NCBI GenBank assembly: GCA_937983475.1
Contig: CALJZV010000571.1
Location: forward strand, 1 to 24,689
Reading direction: 5' to 3'
Length of the DNA: 24,689 nt
Origin: an uncultured Verrucomicrobiales bacterium
GTDB lineage: Bacteria > Verrucomicrobiota > Verrucomicrobiia > Limisphaerales > JACDHS01
Of this stretch, positions 16,629-24,165 are shown piece after piece. The notes below the pieces were generated by a model. It was given only the letters and a program-made list of their open reading frames with translations, searched no databases and had not been told where the DNA came from. Each line of letters starts with the position of its first letter. Position 1 is the stretch's first letter. The position numbers were made by a program, and so were the translations under genes.

Positions 16629-17861
16629 ATGCCTGACATGAATCGAACCGCCGTCACATACCGCTACGAACAGTGGCGGGCGCTCAGCTCGGGTGTGCTC
16701 GAGACGGCGGGCACGACGTTTCTGCTGCTGATCGCCGTACGCTGGTATGAAGCAGGGGCGCTGGCGAAGGCGGCCATCGCCAGCGGCGGCAGTGTGGGGC
16801 TGCTTTTGGCACCTTGGGTGGTGTCCATCGTGGAGGCGCGCGGGTGGCCCACAGCGGTGGCGGCTTCGCGCATCTGCGGCGTTGGCGCGGTGGGATTTTT
16901 GGCGGCGGCGATGTTCCCATTCCTGCCGGTGTTTGTGGTCTGCACGGTTTTGGCAATGGCCTGTTCCTCGGCGTGCATTCCGCTTCTGACGCAGATCTAT
17001 CAGGAAAATTATCCGGAGAAGGAGCGGGGGAGGCGTTTTTCCAGGACGCTGATTCTGCGAATCGGCGCGGCGGCATTGTTCAGTGAACTGGCGGGGCGCG
17101 CGTTGACGGGGAACATCGAGGAATTTCGTTGGTTGCTGGGCGTGTTCTGCGTGGCTTTTGGATTTGCAGGCTTTTGCCTTCAGCGGTGTCCCTCCAAGCC
17201 TCTGGCAGCCAGCGGCGGGAAGCATCCTTTTCGCGCGCTTAAGTACGCCGGAAAGGATCCGATTTTCCGGCTCACGCTGATTAGTTGGATGTTGTTGGGG
17301 TTTGGCACACTGATGATGCAACCGTTGCGCGTGGAGTATCTGGCGAACCCCAAATACGGTCAGGTGCTCACCGTGGGGATGATTGCATTGCTGACGGGTG
17401 TTTTGCCCAATGTGGTGCGGTTGGTGCTGAGTCCGGTCTGGGGCTGGCTGTTTGATCACGTGAATTTCTTTTTGCTGCGGGTAACGTTAAATGTGGGCTT
17501 CGCGCTGGGAATTCTGACGTTTTTCACCACAGACAGTTTTGGGGGGCTGGTGCTGGGCGCGCTGATCTTCGGCGCATCCAATGCCGGTGGGGATGTGGCC
17601 TGGAGCCTGTGGGTGACCAAATTTGCCCCCCCCGAGCGCGTGGCGGACTACATGTCGGCGCACACATTTTTCACCGGTTTCCGGGGAGTCATTGCGCCGC
17701 TGGTCGGTTTTCAATTGTTGAAATGGGGCGTGCCGTTGGCGGTGCTGGGTTGGATCGCCGCGGGATTGATTTTGGGGGCCATTCTTCTGCTGCTGCCCGA
17801 GGTGCGGTTTCGCACTGCGATTCACCGAGGCACGGCGCTGGTGGAAGAGGTTTCCGAGTAG
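16629..17861 (+). CDS. MFS-type transporter
   Basis: Predicted 411-residue inner-membrane protein with about 10-12 hydrophobic helices spread over its length, for example LLLIAVRWY, GLLLAPWVVSIV, VGFLAAAMFPFLPVFVV and the last pair ending in AGLILGAILLLLPEV. A charged loop after helix 4 (Y-P-E-K-E-R-G-R-R-F-S-R) resembles the MFS inter-helix motif, and a mid-protein cytosolic loop (about residues 195-215) separates the two halves. The substrate cannot be told. The start is either ATG 16629 or ATG 16638; a GAGGGG lies just upstream. The leader from 16412 to 16628 contains two small hairpins. A terminator overlaps the stop codon, so the gene is probably a single transcription unit. Confidence 0.85.
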   Translation: MPDMNRTAVTYRYEQWRALSSGVLETAGTTFLLLIAVRWYEAGALAKAAIASGGSVGLLLAPWVVSIVEARGWPTAVAASRICGVGAVGFLAAAMFPFLPVFVVCTVLAMACSSACIPLLTQIYQENYPEKERGRRFSRTLILRIGAAALFSELAGRALTGNIEEFRWLLGVFCVAFGFAGFCLQRCPSKPLAASGGKHPFRALKYAGKDPIFRLTLISWMLLGFGTLMMQPLRVEYLANPKYGQVLTVGMIALLTGVLPNVVRLVLSPVWGWLFDHVNFFLLRVTLNVGFALGILTFFTTDSFGGLVLGALIFGASNAGGDVAWSLWVTKFAPPERVADYMSAHTFFTGFRGVIAPLVGFQLLKWGVPLAVLGWIAAGLILGAILLLLPEVRFRTAIHRGTALVEEVSE

Positions 17862-17886
17862 GCAACTGTTCGGTTGCCTGCTTTTT
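17858..17886 (+). terminator. Rho-independent terminator overlapping the MFS stop codon
   Basis: GTAGGCAAC (17858-17866) pairs with GTTGCCTGC (17873-17881), with one T-G wobble and a 6-base loop, followed by TTTTT (17882-17886). The TAG stop of the transporter is inside the left arm. Confidence 0.85.
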
Positions 17887-17912
17887 GGGGTGTTGCTGAC
17901 AAGGGCAATGGT

Positions 17913-17918
17913 TATAAT
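17913..17918 (+). promoter_or_regulatory. Probable -10 box of the mutarotase gene
   Basis: A perfect TATAAT, 27 bases before the ATG at 17945 and just after the upstream terminator. The best -35 candidate, TTGCTG at 17893-17898, is only 14 bases away, so recognition may need an activator or another -35. Confidence 0.4.
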
Positions 17919-17944
17919 CGCCTGCAAATTAATTCAAAACTGCC

Positions 17945-18823
17945 ATGACTCAGCCTCAAGAAATTCCCGGTAAAGTAACCTTCCTGGACGGCAACGGCGA
18001 CCTGCCGAAGCTGGAAATCAGCACCCCTTGGAGCGACGCGGAAATATACCTACAGGGCGCGCACGTGACGCGGTTTCAGAAGAAAGGCGAGCCGCCCCTT
18101 TTGTTTTTAAGCCAGATCAGCCGTTTTCAGTCCGGACAGGCCATCCGTGGCGGCATCCCGATCATTTTCCCATGGTTTGGTTCCCGGGAAGGCCAGCCCC
18201 AGCATGGGTTTGCCAGGAACAGTGCCTGGGAATTGAAGGAAATTCTGCCCTCGGCCAGCGGCGAAGTGAGCTTTAAATTTATCCTGCCCGAGTGTCCTCA
18301 AGCCGGACTTCTGCCAAGCTTTGCCGCCGAGTATGTCGTTTTCGTTGGTAAAACTCTTTCCGCCCAATTCTCGGTGACCAACGCATCCGCGGATCAGGAT
18401 CTGACATTCGAAGATTGCCTGCATTCCTATTTCACCGTGGGAGACATCGGAGCGGTGAGCATCATTGGACTGGAGGGTGCCGAATATTTGGACAAGACGG
18501 AGAATTTTTCTCGCAAAAAACAGACTGACGAGCCTATTCGGATTACATCGGAAACCGACCGGATTTACCTAGGCACGCACAGCGCGGTTGAGATACAGGA
18601 CAAATCGCTCAAGCGCCGAATTCTTGTGCAAAAAAGCGGTTCCGCCTCCACCGTCGTGTGGAACCCATGGGCAGCTCGGGCGCAACAGATGCCTGACTTT
18701 GGCAACGACGAATACTTGAAAATGGTCTGCGTGGAATCGGGCAACGTGGCCGACAACAAGCAGTCCCTGAAACCGGGCCAGCGCTCCAGCCTGAAGATTG
18801 AGTTGAGCAGCGCGCCGCTTTAA
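17945..18823 (+). CDS. D-hexose-6-phosphate mutarotase (aldose 1-epimerase family, YeaD-like)
   Basis: Predicted 292-residue cytosolic enzyme, the usual length for YeaD-type members that interconvert alpha and beta anomers of glucose-6-phosphate and related sugars. Visible motifs: R-G-G-I-P-I-I-F-P-W-F-G around residues 68-79 (phosphosugar subfamily), Q-H-G-F-A-R with His87, L-H-S-Y-F with His160, V-V-W-N-P-W, and K-M-V-C-V-E-S-G-N with Glu264. By family knowledge the two histidines bind and protonate the ring oxygen, and the glutamate acts as base on O1. A terminator lies upstream and a TATAAT box precedes it, so it is probably transcribed alone. It is convergent with the next gene, with only 5 bases between the two coding regions. 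Confidence 0.92.
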   Translation: MTQPQEIPGKVTFLDGNGDLPKLEISTPWSDAEIYLQGAHVTRFQKKGEPPLLFLSQISRFQSGQAIRGGIPIIFPWFGSREGQPQHGFARNSAWELKEILPSASGEVSFKFILPECPQAGLLPSFAAEYVVFVGKTLSAQFSVTNASADQDLTFEDCLHSYFTVGDIGAVSIIGLEGAEYLDKTENFSRKKQTDEPIRITSETDRIYLGTHSAVEIQDKSLKRRILVQKSGSASTVVWNPWAARAQQMPDFGNDEYLKMVCVESGNVADNKQSLKPGQRSSLKIELSSAPL

Positions 18824-18824
18824 C

Positions 18825-18848
18825 GGGCTTATTTGCCCTGTTTCTTTT
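18825..18848. terminator. Possible shared terminator between convergent genes
   Basis: GGGC (18825-18828), a 6-base loop and GCCC (18835-18838) are followed by TGTTTCTTTTT in the plus direction. The stem is only 4 bp and it overlaps the minus-strand stop, so it is weak. Confidence 0.3.
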
Positions 18849-19785
18849 TCCCGGACATCAGGAATACGAGCGCCACGGCGGCCAAGGCAAGAATCCCCAG
18901 CCCAATGATCCAATTGGATTGCCCGGTCGTGGTGTTGGCCGCAACGACTGGCTCGGGAGTTGATTTTGCCTTCGGGTTGCGCAGCGCGGCGATGGCCTCC
19001 TGGTTTGTTGCCGAAACCGCGTGCCACATTCCATCCGCTCCCTGTATTTCCTCCACGGGGGTGTCATCCATCAACCCCTCAGCCCGCCACTTTTCCTCGT
19101 TCTTCTTGCGCTCCTCCTCCTTGATGCGCTTGGTTTCTGCCCACATTTCATCGAGTTCCAATTCAGGCACAAAAGGGAGCTTGATGCCGTAATCGTCGTA
19201 GCCCTGGCTCAAAAAGTCGTACACATCGAATGCGTGCTGATGGCTCAAGTCGGGCTCCGGAATCCCGGAGTATTTAACGATAGCGTATTTCCAGCTTTCC
19301 AACGAATTCTCCTTGGCATAATTGGGCTTCTCGTTTTCGTCGTATATTTTGCGGAGCAAGGCCGCCGCGCCGCGCATGTTTTGCAGCGGATCTTTTTTGA
19401 GTTCCTCCGGTGTTTTTCCGATGAGCTTGGCCCCTTCAATAAGGCTGTGGCCGAAAAACTCATTATCCCACAGCGACATGATGCCATAGGGACGCGGCAT
19501 GCCATTGTGTGGCGAAACCGTTTCGCCATCAGGCCAGACCAGATGCTCATGGCGTGTTTGGGCGAAAGAAACCCCCATAAGAATCTCCACCGGCACATTG
19601 AACTCCTCCGCGGCCTGTTTGAACTTCTCGCCGTAGTTGGCCTCAATTTGCCTCTTGGTAAATGCTTCGATGGCTGCCATCCGCTCAAGATCTTCGGGCG
19701 TGGGCGGAGGATCATCGGCAACGGCCTGAAAGGAGCAAAGCAGGGAAAAGCAAAGAGCGAGCGTTGTTGGGCGAAAACGGTTCAT
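18829..19785 (-). CDS. Exported lysozyme-fold protein with C-terminal membrane anchor, probable catalytic Glu replaced
   Basis: Predicted 318-residue protein. ATG 19785 has AGGAGG 4 bases upstream and begins a signal peptide (MNRFRPTTLALCFSLLCSFQ, cleavage about residue 23), so the extension to 19890 is rejected. Residues about 45-195 resemble a GH23-like lytic transglycosylase/lysozyme fold: V-P-V-E-I-L-M-G-V-S-F-A-Q (64-76), Y-G-I-M-S-L-W-D-N (100-108), then P-L-Q-N-M-R-G-A-A-A-L-L (133-144). The position where such enzymes carry the catalytic Glu is Gln76 here. Residues 205-240 are a charged coiled-coil-like helix. A hydrophobic segment (292-310) followed by S-G-K-K-K-Q-G-K would anchor the C terminus in the inner membrane. 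It may bind peptidoglycan rather than cleave it; this is inference. The domain assignment itself is by eye. Confidence 0.78.
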   Translation of the reverse strand: MNRFRPTTLALCFSLLCSFQAVADDPPPTPEDLERMAAIEAFTKRQIEANYGEKFKQAAEEFNVPVEILMGVSFAQTRHEHLVWPDGETVSPHNGMPRPYGIMSLWDNEFFGHSLIEGAKLIGKTPEELKKDPLQNMRGAAALLRKIYDENEKPNYAKENSLESWKYAIVKYSGIPEPDLSHQHAFDVYDFLSQGYDDYGIKLPFVPELELDEMWAETKRIKEEERKKNEEKWRAEGLMDDTPVEEIQGADGMWHAVSATNQEAIAALRNPKAKSTPEPVVAANTTTGQSNWIIGLGILALAAVALVFLMSGKKKQGK

Positions 19786-20067
19786 AAATCCTCCTGTTCC
19801 TGTATAACCGACTCCCATGAGCTTGGCGGCGAGGGAAGGGACAGCCTTGCCGATGTAATCTGCTTTGGTTCGCATGGGACGGCTATTCAAATAATTGGGG
19901 ATTGCCTCAAAGTCAATCCAAGCGATTGTTCAATGGAGGAACTGCTTGTGCTTATCCACTTCAGGTTGAACCCTTCTTAAACGGCGTTATTGACCTGACG
20001 CCTTGGCCAACGGTAAATCCCCTTTATGAATTCCCTCTGAGCTTCCCGGAAGAAACTATTCGTCATT
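19786..20067. other. Intergenic region between divergent genes, no clear feature
   Basis: This 282-base gap between the minus-strand lysozyme-fold gene and the plus-strand helical protein is the longest gene-free stretch. A TTGACC at 19990-19995 with GTAAAT 17 bases later (20013-20018) is a weak plus-strand promoter candidate. No RNA gene, repeat or terminator is evident. Confidence 0.5.
19790..19795 (-). promoter_or_regulatory. Shine-Dalgarno site deciding the start of the lysozyme-fold gene
   Basis: On the minus strand the bases read AGGAGG, 4 bases before the ATG at 19785. This sets the start at the signal peptide rather than 35 codons upstream. Confidence 0.85.
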
Positions 20068-20769
20068 ATGAACATCACAGAGCTTATAAGACGTTACGGC
20101 GATGAATACCCGGCGGCTGTCGTTTCGGATGGGATTCGACTGCCGCTGCGAAAGGAGCGGCGGTTCTCGCGCAGTTATCACTCCGAGGAGCACAAATTGG
20201 GATGCGAAATCTCCCGTTTCATGGACGGTTCGGCATCCATTACATCGGCGCAGCTTCAGCAGGAGTGGCCGAGTTGGAACAAGGAAACGCGGATGGATTT
20301 CTGTGCGGCGTACCATTGGCTGAACAAACAACCCGACTTCCCCGAGATGCTTCGGTTCATTATGCAGCACGGAGGGCCGGATGAGTGGTCGGCAATCGCT
20401 CTCGATGTTGCCTCGCGGCTTCCACAGAACGAAGCATTCGAGATACTCCTCCGGGCATTGCGCACGATGGAACTTGGCCGCGCCAGCAACATCACGCAGG
20501 CGATTGCCGCAACGAAACACCCCGGCGCGGAAGCCACACTCCGTCGCCACCTTGATGTGTTGTGGCGGCATCCTGACTTGTGGCATGACGCAGACTTCAG
20601 CAATTGGATCGCATTTGAGGCGACGACATGCATCAGAAACCTGATCGATCTCGGCGCGCCGCCTGAAGATTTCAATGAGCAGGTGCGCCTGCTTTCAGAA
20701 CATTCCTGCTCTGGCAACCGCAATTCATGCCGCAACTTTTTGGCGAAACATTATGCGTGGCTTAAATGA
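20068..20769 (+). CDS. Hypothetical helical-repeat-like protein
   Basis: Predicted 233-residue protein with no signal peptide or membrane segment; I do not recognise a named family. The second half is helix-rich with spacing like HEAT-type repeats: E-W-S-A-I-A-L-D-V-A-S-R-L, then E-A-F-E-I-L-L-R-A-L-R-T, then A-I-A-A-T-K-H-P-G-A-E-A-T-L-R-R-H-L. The K-H-P-G-A-E turn followed by a helix is typical of such repeats. The N-terminal 60 residues are charged and carry no motif I can name. The codon pattern is ordinary and the frame is intact, so it is probably a real gene. It ends 78 bases before the deoxyhypusine-synthase-family gene on the same strand and could be co-transcribed with it. A protein-interaction role is a guess. 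Confidence 0.7.
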   Translation: MNITELIRRYGDEYPAAVVSDGIRLPLRKERRFSRSYHSEEHKLGCEISRFMDGSASITSAQLQQEWPSWNKETRMDFCAAYHWLNKQPDFPEMLRFIMQHGGPDEWSAIALDVASRLPQNEAFEILLRALRTMELGRASNITQAIAATKHPGAEATLRRHLDVLWRHPDLWHDADFSNWIAFEATTCIRNLIDLGAPPEDFNEQVRLLSEHSCSGNRNSCRNFLAKHYAWLK

Positions 20770-20847
20770 TTGCCGTTGACCCGACAAACAATCGTCGGTG
20801 TCCAAATTCCATTTGCCTTTGAAATTGTTTTGGCAACACTCCCGCCC

Positions 20848-22032
20848 ATGAGCAACGCATCCAAACGCGCCAACAAGTTCGCAGCCTATCCGCGCCTCAA
20901 CCCATTGGGCGTGGGCAAAAACATTTCCGCCGCCGACCTCATTGACCAGACTTTCATGGCCTACAACGCCGCGCGCCTCCGCGAGGCCGCGCGCCTGCTC
21001 ACCGACAAAATGCTGCCCGGCGACGGCTTCATCGGCATGAGCCTCACCGGCGCGCTCACACCCGCGGGCCTGGGCAAGTCGTGCCTCATCCCGCTCATGA
21101 AAGCCGGGTTCGTGGACTGGATCGTCTCCACCGGCGCCAACCTCTACCACGACCTGCACTACGGCCTGAACATGGAGCTCTACGCCGGGTCGCCGTTCCT
21201 CGATGACCGCGACCTGCACCGCGACGGCGTCATTCGCATCTACGACATTCTGTTCGATTACAATGTACTGCTGGACACCGACGCCTTTGTCCGCGAAGTC
21301 ATCCAGGGCCCGGAGTTCCAGCGCCCGATGGGCACCGACGAGTTTCATTTTCTTTTGGGAAAATATGTCAGTGAACGCGGCCGCAAATTAAAGCTCAAGG
21401 ACAGTTCGGTGCTGGCCACCGCCTACGAGTGCGGCATTCCCATTTTCACCAGCAGCCCCGGCGACAGCTCCATCGGCATGAACGTCGCCGCCATGGCCCT
21501 GCGCGACGCCAAGCTCGCCTTCGACATCAGCCGCGATGTCAACCAGACCGCCGGCATCGTGTACGAGGCCAAATCCACCGGGCACAAGTCGTCGGTGTTC
21601 ATCCTGGGCGGCGGTTCCCCGAAAAACTTCATGCTCCAGACCGAGCCGCAGATCCAGGAGGTCATGGGCATTCAGGAAAAGGGCCACGATTACTTCCTGC
21701 AATGCACCGATGCGCGCCCGGACACCGGCGGCCTTTCCGGCGCGACGCCCGCCGAGGCGGTGAGCTGGGGCAAAGTGGACCCCGATTCCCTGCCCGACTG
21801 CGTGGTGGCGTATCTCGATTCCACCGTGGCGCTGCCGCTCTTGACCGCCTACTGCCTGGCCCGCGTGAAACCGCGCAAGCTCAAACGGCTTTATGACCGC
21901 CGCGATGAAATTCTCGGCAAAATAAAAGCCCGCTACCTCAAGACTGGCACCGTCACCACGGTGCTCACCAGCCGCAAGCTGGCCAAGCGCCAAAGCGGCG
22001 TCGGCACCAAGACCGTGGACCGCGACCGCTGA
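20848..22032 (+). CDS. Deoxyhypusine synthase family protein (possible homospermidine synthesis)
   Basis: Predicted 394-residue cytosolic enzyme. ATG 20848 is chosen because the frame upstream (TTG 20770) encodes non-conserved sequence. Classic deoxyhypusine synthase moves the aminobutyl group of spermidine to a lysine of eIF5A using NAD. Bacteria lack eIF5A, and some bacterial homologues are thought to make homospermidine (named speY in some annotations, from memory). Conserved parts include V-S-T-G-A-N-L-Y-H-D (about residue 93 on), S-P-G-D-S-S-I-G-M, I-L-G-G-G-S-P-K, T-D-A-R-P-D-T-G-G-L-S-G-A and E-A-V-S-W-G-K. The last holds Trp307 and Lys309, matching the catalytic W-G-K of the human enzyme. 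The His after the G-G-G-x-x-K motif in the human protein is Asn260 here. The next gene starts 10 bases after the stop, implying an operon. Confidence 0.9.
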   Translation: MSNASKRANKFAAYPRLNPLGVGKNISAADLIDQTFMAYNAARLREAARLLTDKMLPGDGFIGMSLTGALTPAGLGKSCLIPLMKAGFVDWIVSTGANLYHDLHYGLNMELYAGSPFLDDRDLHRDGVIRIYDILFDYNVLLDTDAFVREVIQGPEFQRPMGTDEFHFLLGKYVSERGRKLKLKDSSVLATAYECGIPIFTSSPGDSSIGMNVAAMALRDAKLAFDISRDVNQTAGIVYEAKSTGHKSSVFILGGGSPKNFMLQTEPQIQEVMGIQEKGHDYFLQCTDARPDTGGLSGATPAEAVSWGKVDPDSLPDCVVAYLDSTVALPLLTAYCLARVKPRKLKRLYDRRDEILGKIKARYLKTGTVTTVLTSRKLAKRQSGVGTKTVDRDR

Positions 22033-22034
22033 GG
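22031..22034 (+). promoter_or_regulatory. Ribosome binding site of the PQQ-like propeller gene
   Basis: GAGG begins at the second-to-last base of the upstream TGA stop (22030-22032) and lies 8 bases before the ATG at 22043. The overlap suggests translational coupling between the two genes. Confidence 0.5.
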
Positions 22035-22042
22035 CATTGTCC

Positions 22043-23275
22043 ATGAAGCCAGCGTGGAAGACCGTTCATTTCGCCATAACGCTGCTGACGGTTGTCTTCG
22101 GCGGACATGCCGAAAACTGGCCCGCATGGCGCGGCCCGCGCGGCGACGGCTCGAGCCTTGAGAAAAATGTGCCAGTTCACTGGAGCGCCACGTCCAACGT
22201 CGTTTGGAAAACCGCGCTGCCGGGTGGCGGCCATGCTTCGCCCGTGGTCTGGGGCGACCGCGTCTTCACCGTGTCCGCCGTGGCGCCAACGCAGGAGCGG
22301 CTCCTGCTCTGCCTCGACCGCGACTCCGGCAGGCTGGTGTGGCAAAAGAATGTTCTCACCTCGCCGATGGAGCGCAAGCACGCGCAGAACAGCCATGCGT
22401 CAAGCACGCCCGCGACCGACGGCCAGCGCGTTTATGTAGCGTTCCTGGACAACAAGGAAATGGTCGTCGCGGCGTACGACTTTGAGGGAAATGAACTGTG
22501 GAAGGTGCGTCCGGGAACCTTCGCCAGCGTTCACGGCTTTTGCAGCTCGCCGCTGCTTTATCAGGACAAGGTCATTCTCAACGGCGACCACGACGGCGAG
22601 TCCTACCTTGTGGCGCTCGACAAAAAGACCGGCAAAACCGTATGGAAAACGCCGCGCCAGAACCAGACGCGCAGCTATTGCGCGCCGCTGATCCGCGACA
22701 TGGCTGGGCGCACCCAGATGGTGCTCTCCGGCGACAAGTGCGTGGCCAGCTACGACCCGGCGACCGGCAGGCTTCTCTGGATGCTCGACGGCCCGACAGA
22801 CCAGTTTGTGGCCTCCCCGGTTTACAGCAAAAAAACCGGGCTGGTGTACATCACCGGCGGCTATCCCGATCATCACATCCTTGCGCTCAAGCCCGATGGC
22901 GCCGGAAAAATCGGGGAGGAAAAGATTGTCTGGCGCACGCATCGCGGTGTGGCCTACGTGCCCTCGCCCATAATCGAAGGCGATTACTTTCTGGTCGTCT
23001 CGGACTCGGGCGTGGCGCACTGCTTCGACGCCGCCACCGGCGAGATTCTCTGGCAGGAACGCATGGGCCATCACCACACGTCGCTCGTGTCCGCCGAGGG
23101 TCGGGTCTATTTCATACACCGCGACGGGCAAGAGGGCGTCGAGCAGCCGGGCCGGAAATTACAATTCGTGGCAAAAACGGAACTGAGCGAAGGCTGCTAC
23201 GCGTCGCCCGCCATCAGCCGGAAGCATCTGTTCATCCGCGGGGACAAGCATCTGTTCTGTATCGGAGGGAAATGA
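22043..23275 (+). CDS. Exported PQQ-like beta-propeller repeat protein
   Basis: Predicted 410-residue periplasmic protein. ATG 22043 follows a GAGG and starts a signal peptide (MKPAWKTVHFAITLLTVVFG, cleavage about H-A-E at residue 23); the upstream TTG at 22037 is unnecessary. The mature protein opens with W-P-A-W-R-G-P-R-G-D-G, the usual N-terminal motif of planctomycete and verrucomicrobial propellers. About six blades end in the PQQ-type tryptophan-docking motif, for example L-D-R-D-S-G-R-L-V-W, L-D-K-K-T-G-K-T-V-W, Y-D-P-A-T-G-R-L-L-W and F-D-A-A-T-G-E-I-L-W. Relatives include PQQ alcohol dehydrogenases and BamB, but no cytochrome domain, disulfide dehydrogenase motif or lipobox is seen, so PQQ binding and enzyme activity are unproven. 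It probably forms an operon with the preceding gene. Confidence 0.92.
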   Translation: MKPAWKTVHFAITLLTVVFGGHAENWPAWRGPRGDGSSLEKNVPVHWSATSNVVWKTALPGGGHASPVVWGDRVFTVSAVAPTQERLLLCLDRDSGRLVWQKNVLTSPMERKHAQNSHASSTPATDGQRVYVAFLDNKEMVVAAYDFEGNELWKVRPGTFASVHGFCSSPLLYQDKVILNGDHDGESYLVALDKKTGKTVWKTPRQNQTRSYCAPLIRDMAGRTQMVLSGDKCVASYDPATGRLLWMLDGPTDQFVASPVYSKKTGLVYITGGYPDHHILALKPDGAGKIGEEKIVWRTHRGVAYVPSPIIEGDYFLVVSDSGVAHCFDAATGEILWQERMGHHHTSLVSAEGRVYFIHRDGQEGVEQPGRKLQFVAKTELSEGCYASPAISRKHLFIRGDKHLFCIGGK

Positions 23276-23301
23276 AACGGCGCGCGGATATAGCAAGACT
23301 T

Positions 23302-24093
23302 TCACCTCTCTGACAACCGCATGGGAACGGTGTGGCAGACATGGATGAACCCCTTTTTCTCCAGAATCGGACGGCTCATCGGCGCGGCGTCCACGGCCAA
23401 AAAGTCATATCCGCGCCGCCGAGCTTTGTCCGCGCGCACGGCGAACAATTCCGAATAAATGCCCTGCCCGCGCTCCGCCTCGATGACCGAGCCGCCATGC
23501 AAGTCGGCAAACCGTGAGCCTTGGGGAAATTGAATCCAGCCGCAGCCCACCGGGGTGTCTTTTCGGTAGGCGCCGTAAATGGAGATTTCATCCGGCGTGT
23601 TTTGCAAGAGGTCCGCTAGCATCTCGCCCAGCCAGGAAAAATCGTGCTTCCAGACCTGCGCCTGAACCGAAACCACATCGTCCAACTGTTCGGCTTTGGT
23701 GATGGGACGAATATCCACTTTGCCAGGACGATGGGGATGAACATCTGTGATTTGCTGGTCACTGATGGGCATGACCATGAACGCCTCTTTCTCGCCCGGC
23801 TCAAACCCTTCGGCCTCCAGAAGCGCCTTCAAGTTCCGGGGCTGGTCAAAGTCATAAACCTTCCATTCAAATTTCTGGCCGATGCCGCGGAAGTATTCCA
23901 CTTGCTCGCGAATCCACCGGCTTTCCTGACCTTGTGGCAGATGGGCAAAAGCCACGAATCCCTCAGCACCATCAACCAGCGCGGTGTACCGAACCAGATG
24001 GGAAAAGGCCTCGCGGCGGAAGCCCCGAATCGGGCGTTCGCGGCAGTCGGCGGCATAGCTGGCGAAGAGCGAAAACGACTCCTGCGGTTGCAT
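23302..24093 (-). CDS. GNAT family N-acetyltransferase
   Basis: Predicted 263-residue cytosolic protein. ATG 24093 is chosen over the TTG at 24114; neither has a strong ribosome binding site. The C-terminal half is a GNAT domain: I-R-P-I (128-131) starts the first strand, H-G-G-S-V-I-E-A-E-R-G-Q-G-I-Y (199-213) is motif A, whose R-G-Q-G-I-Y loop holds the acetyl-CoA pyrophosphate, and P-I-L-E-K-K-G-F (242-249) is the family's late motif. The N-terminal half ends in L-K-A-L-L-E-A-E-G-F-E-P-G-E-K-E-A-F-M-V-M, which itself resembles the end of a GNAT domain, so the protein may be a tandem with a degenerate first copy. The substrate is unknown. It is convergent with the propeller gene (26 bases apart), and the PilT-like gene lies 72 bases upstream on the same strand. 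Confidence 0.88.
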   Translation of the reverse strand: MQPQESFSLFASYAADCRERPIRGFRREAFSHLVRYTALVDGAEGFVAFAHLPQGQESRWIREQVEYFRGIGQKFEWKVYDFDQPRNLKALLEAEGFEPGEKEAFMVMPISDQQITDVHPHRPGKVDIRPITKAEQLDDVVSVQAQVWKHDFSWLGEMLADLLQNTPDEISIYGAYRKDTPVGCGWIQFPQGSRFADLHGGSVIEAERGQGIYSELFAVRADKARRRGYDFLAVDAAPMSRPILEKKGFIHVCHTVPMRLSER

Positions 24094-24165
24094 CAGAATG
24101 CGAGGACCTTTCAATAAAATGTAAAGGCAGGCCAGCGCTTGCCCGGACTAAAACGACGCCTTGAA

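Noticed and set aside
19021..19980. A 319-codon plus-strand frame opposite the lysozyme-fold gene
   Set aside because: The minus-strand gene has a signal peptide, a perfect ribosome site and a membrane anchor. The plus frame has none of these.
21388..22044. A 218-codon minus-strand frame inside the deoxyhypusine synthase homologue
   Set aside because: It is a His/Gly/Ala-rich shadow of a conserved enzyme.
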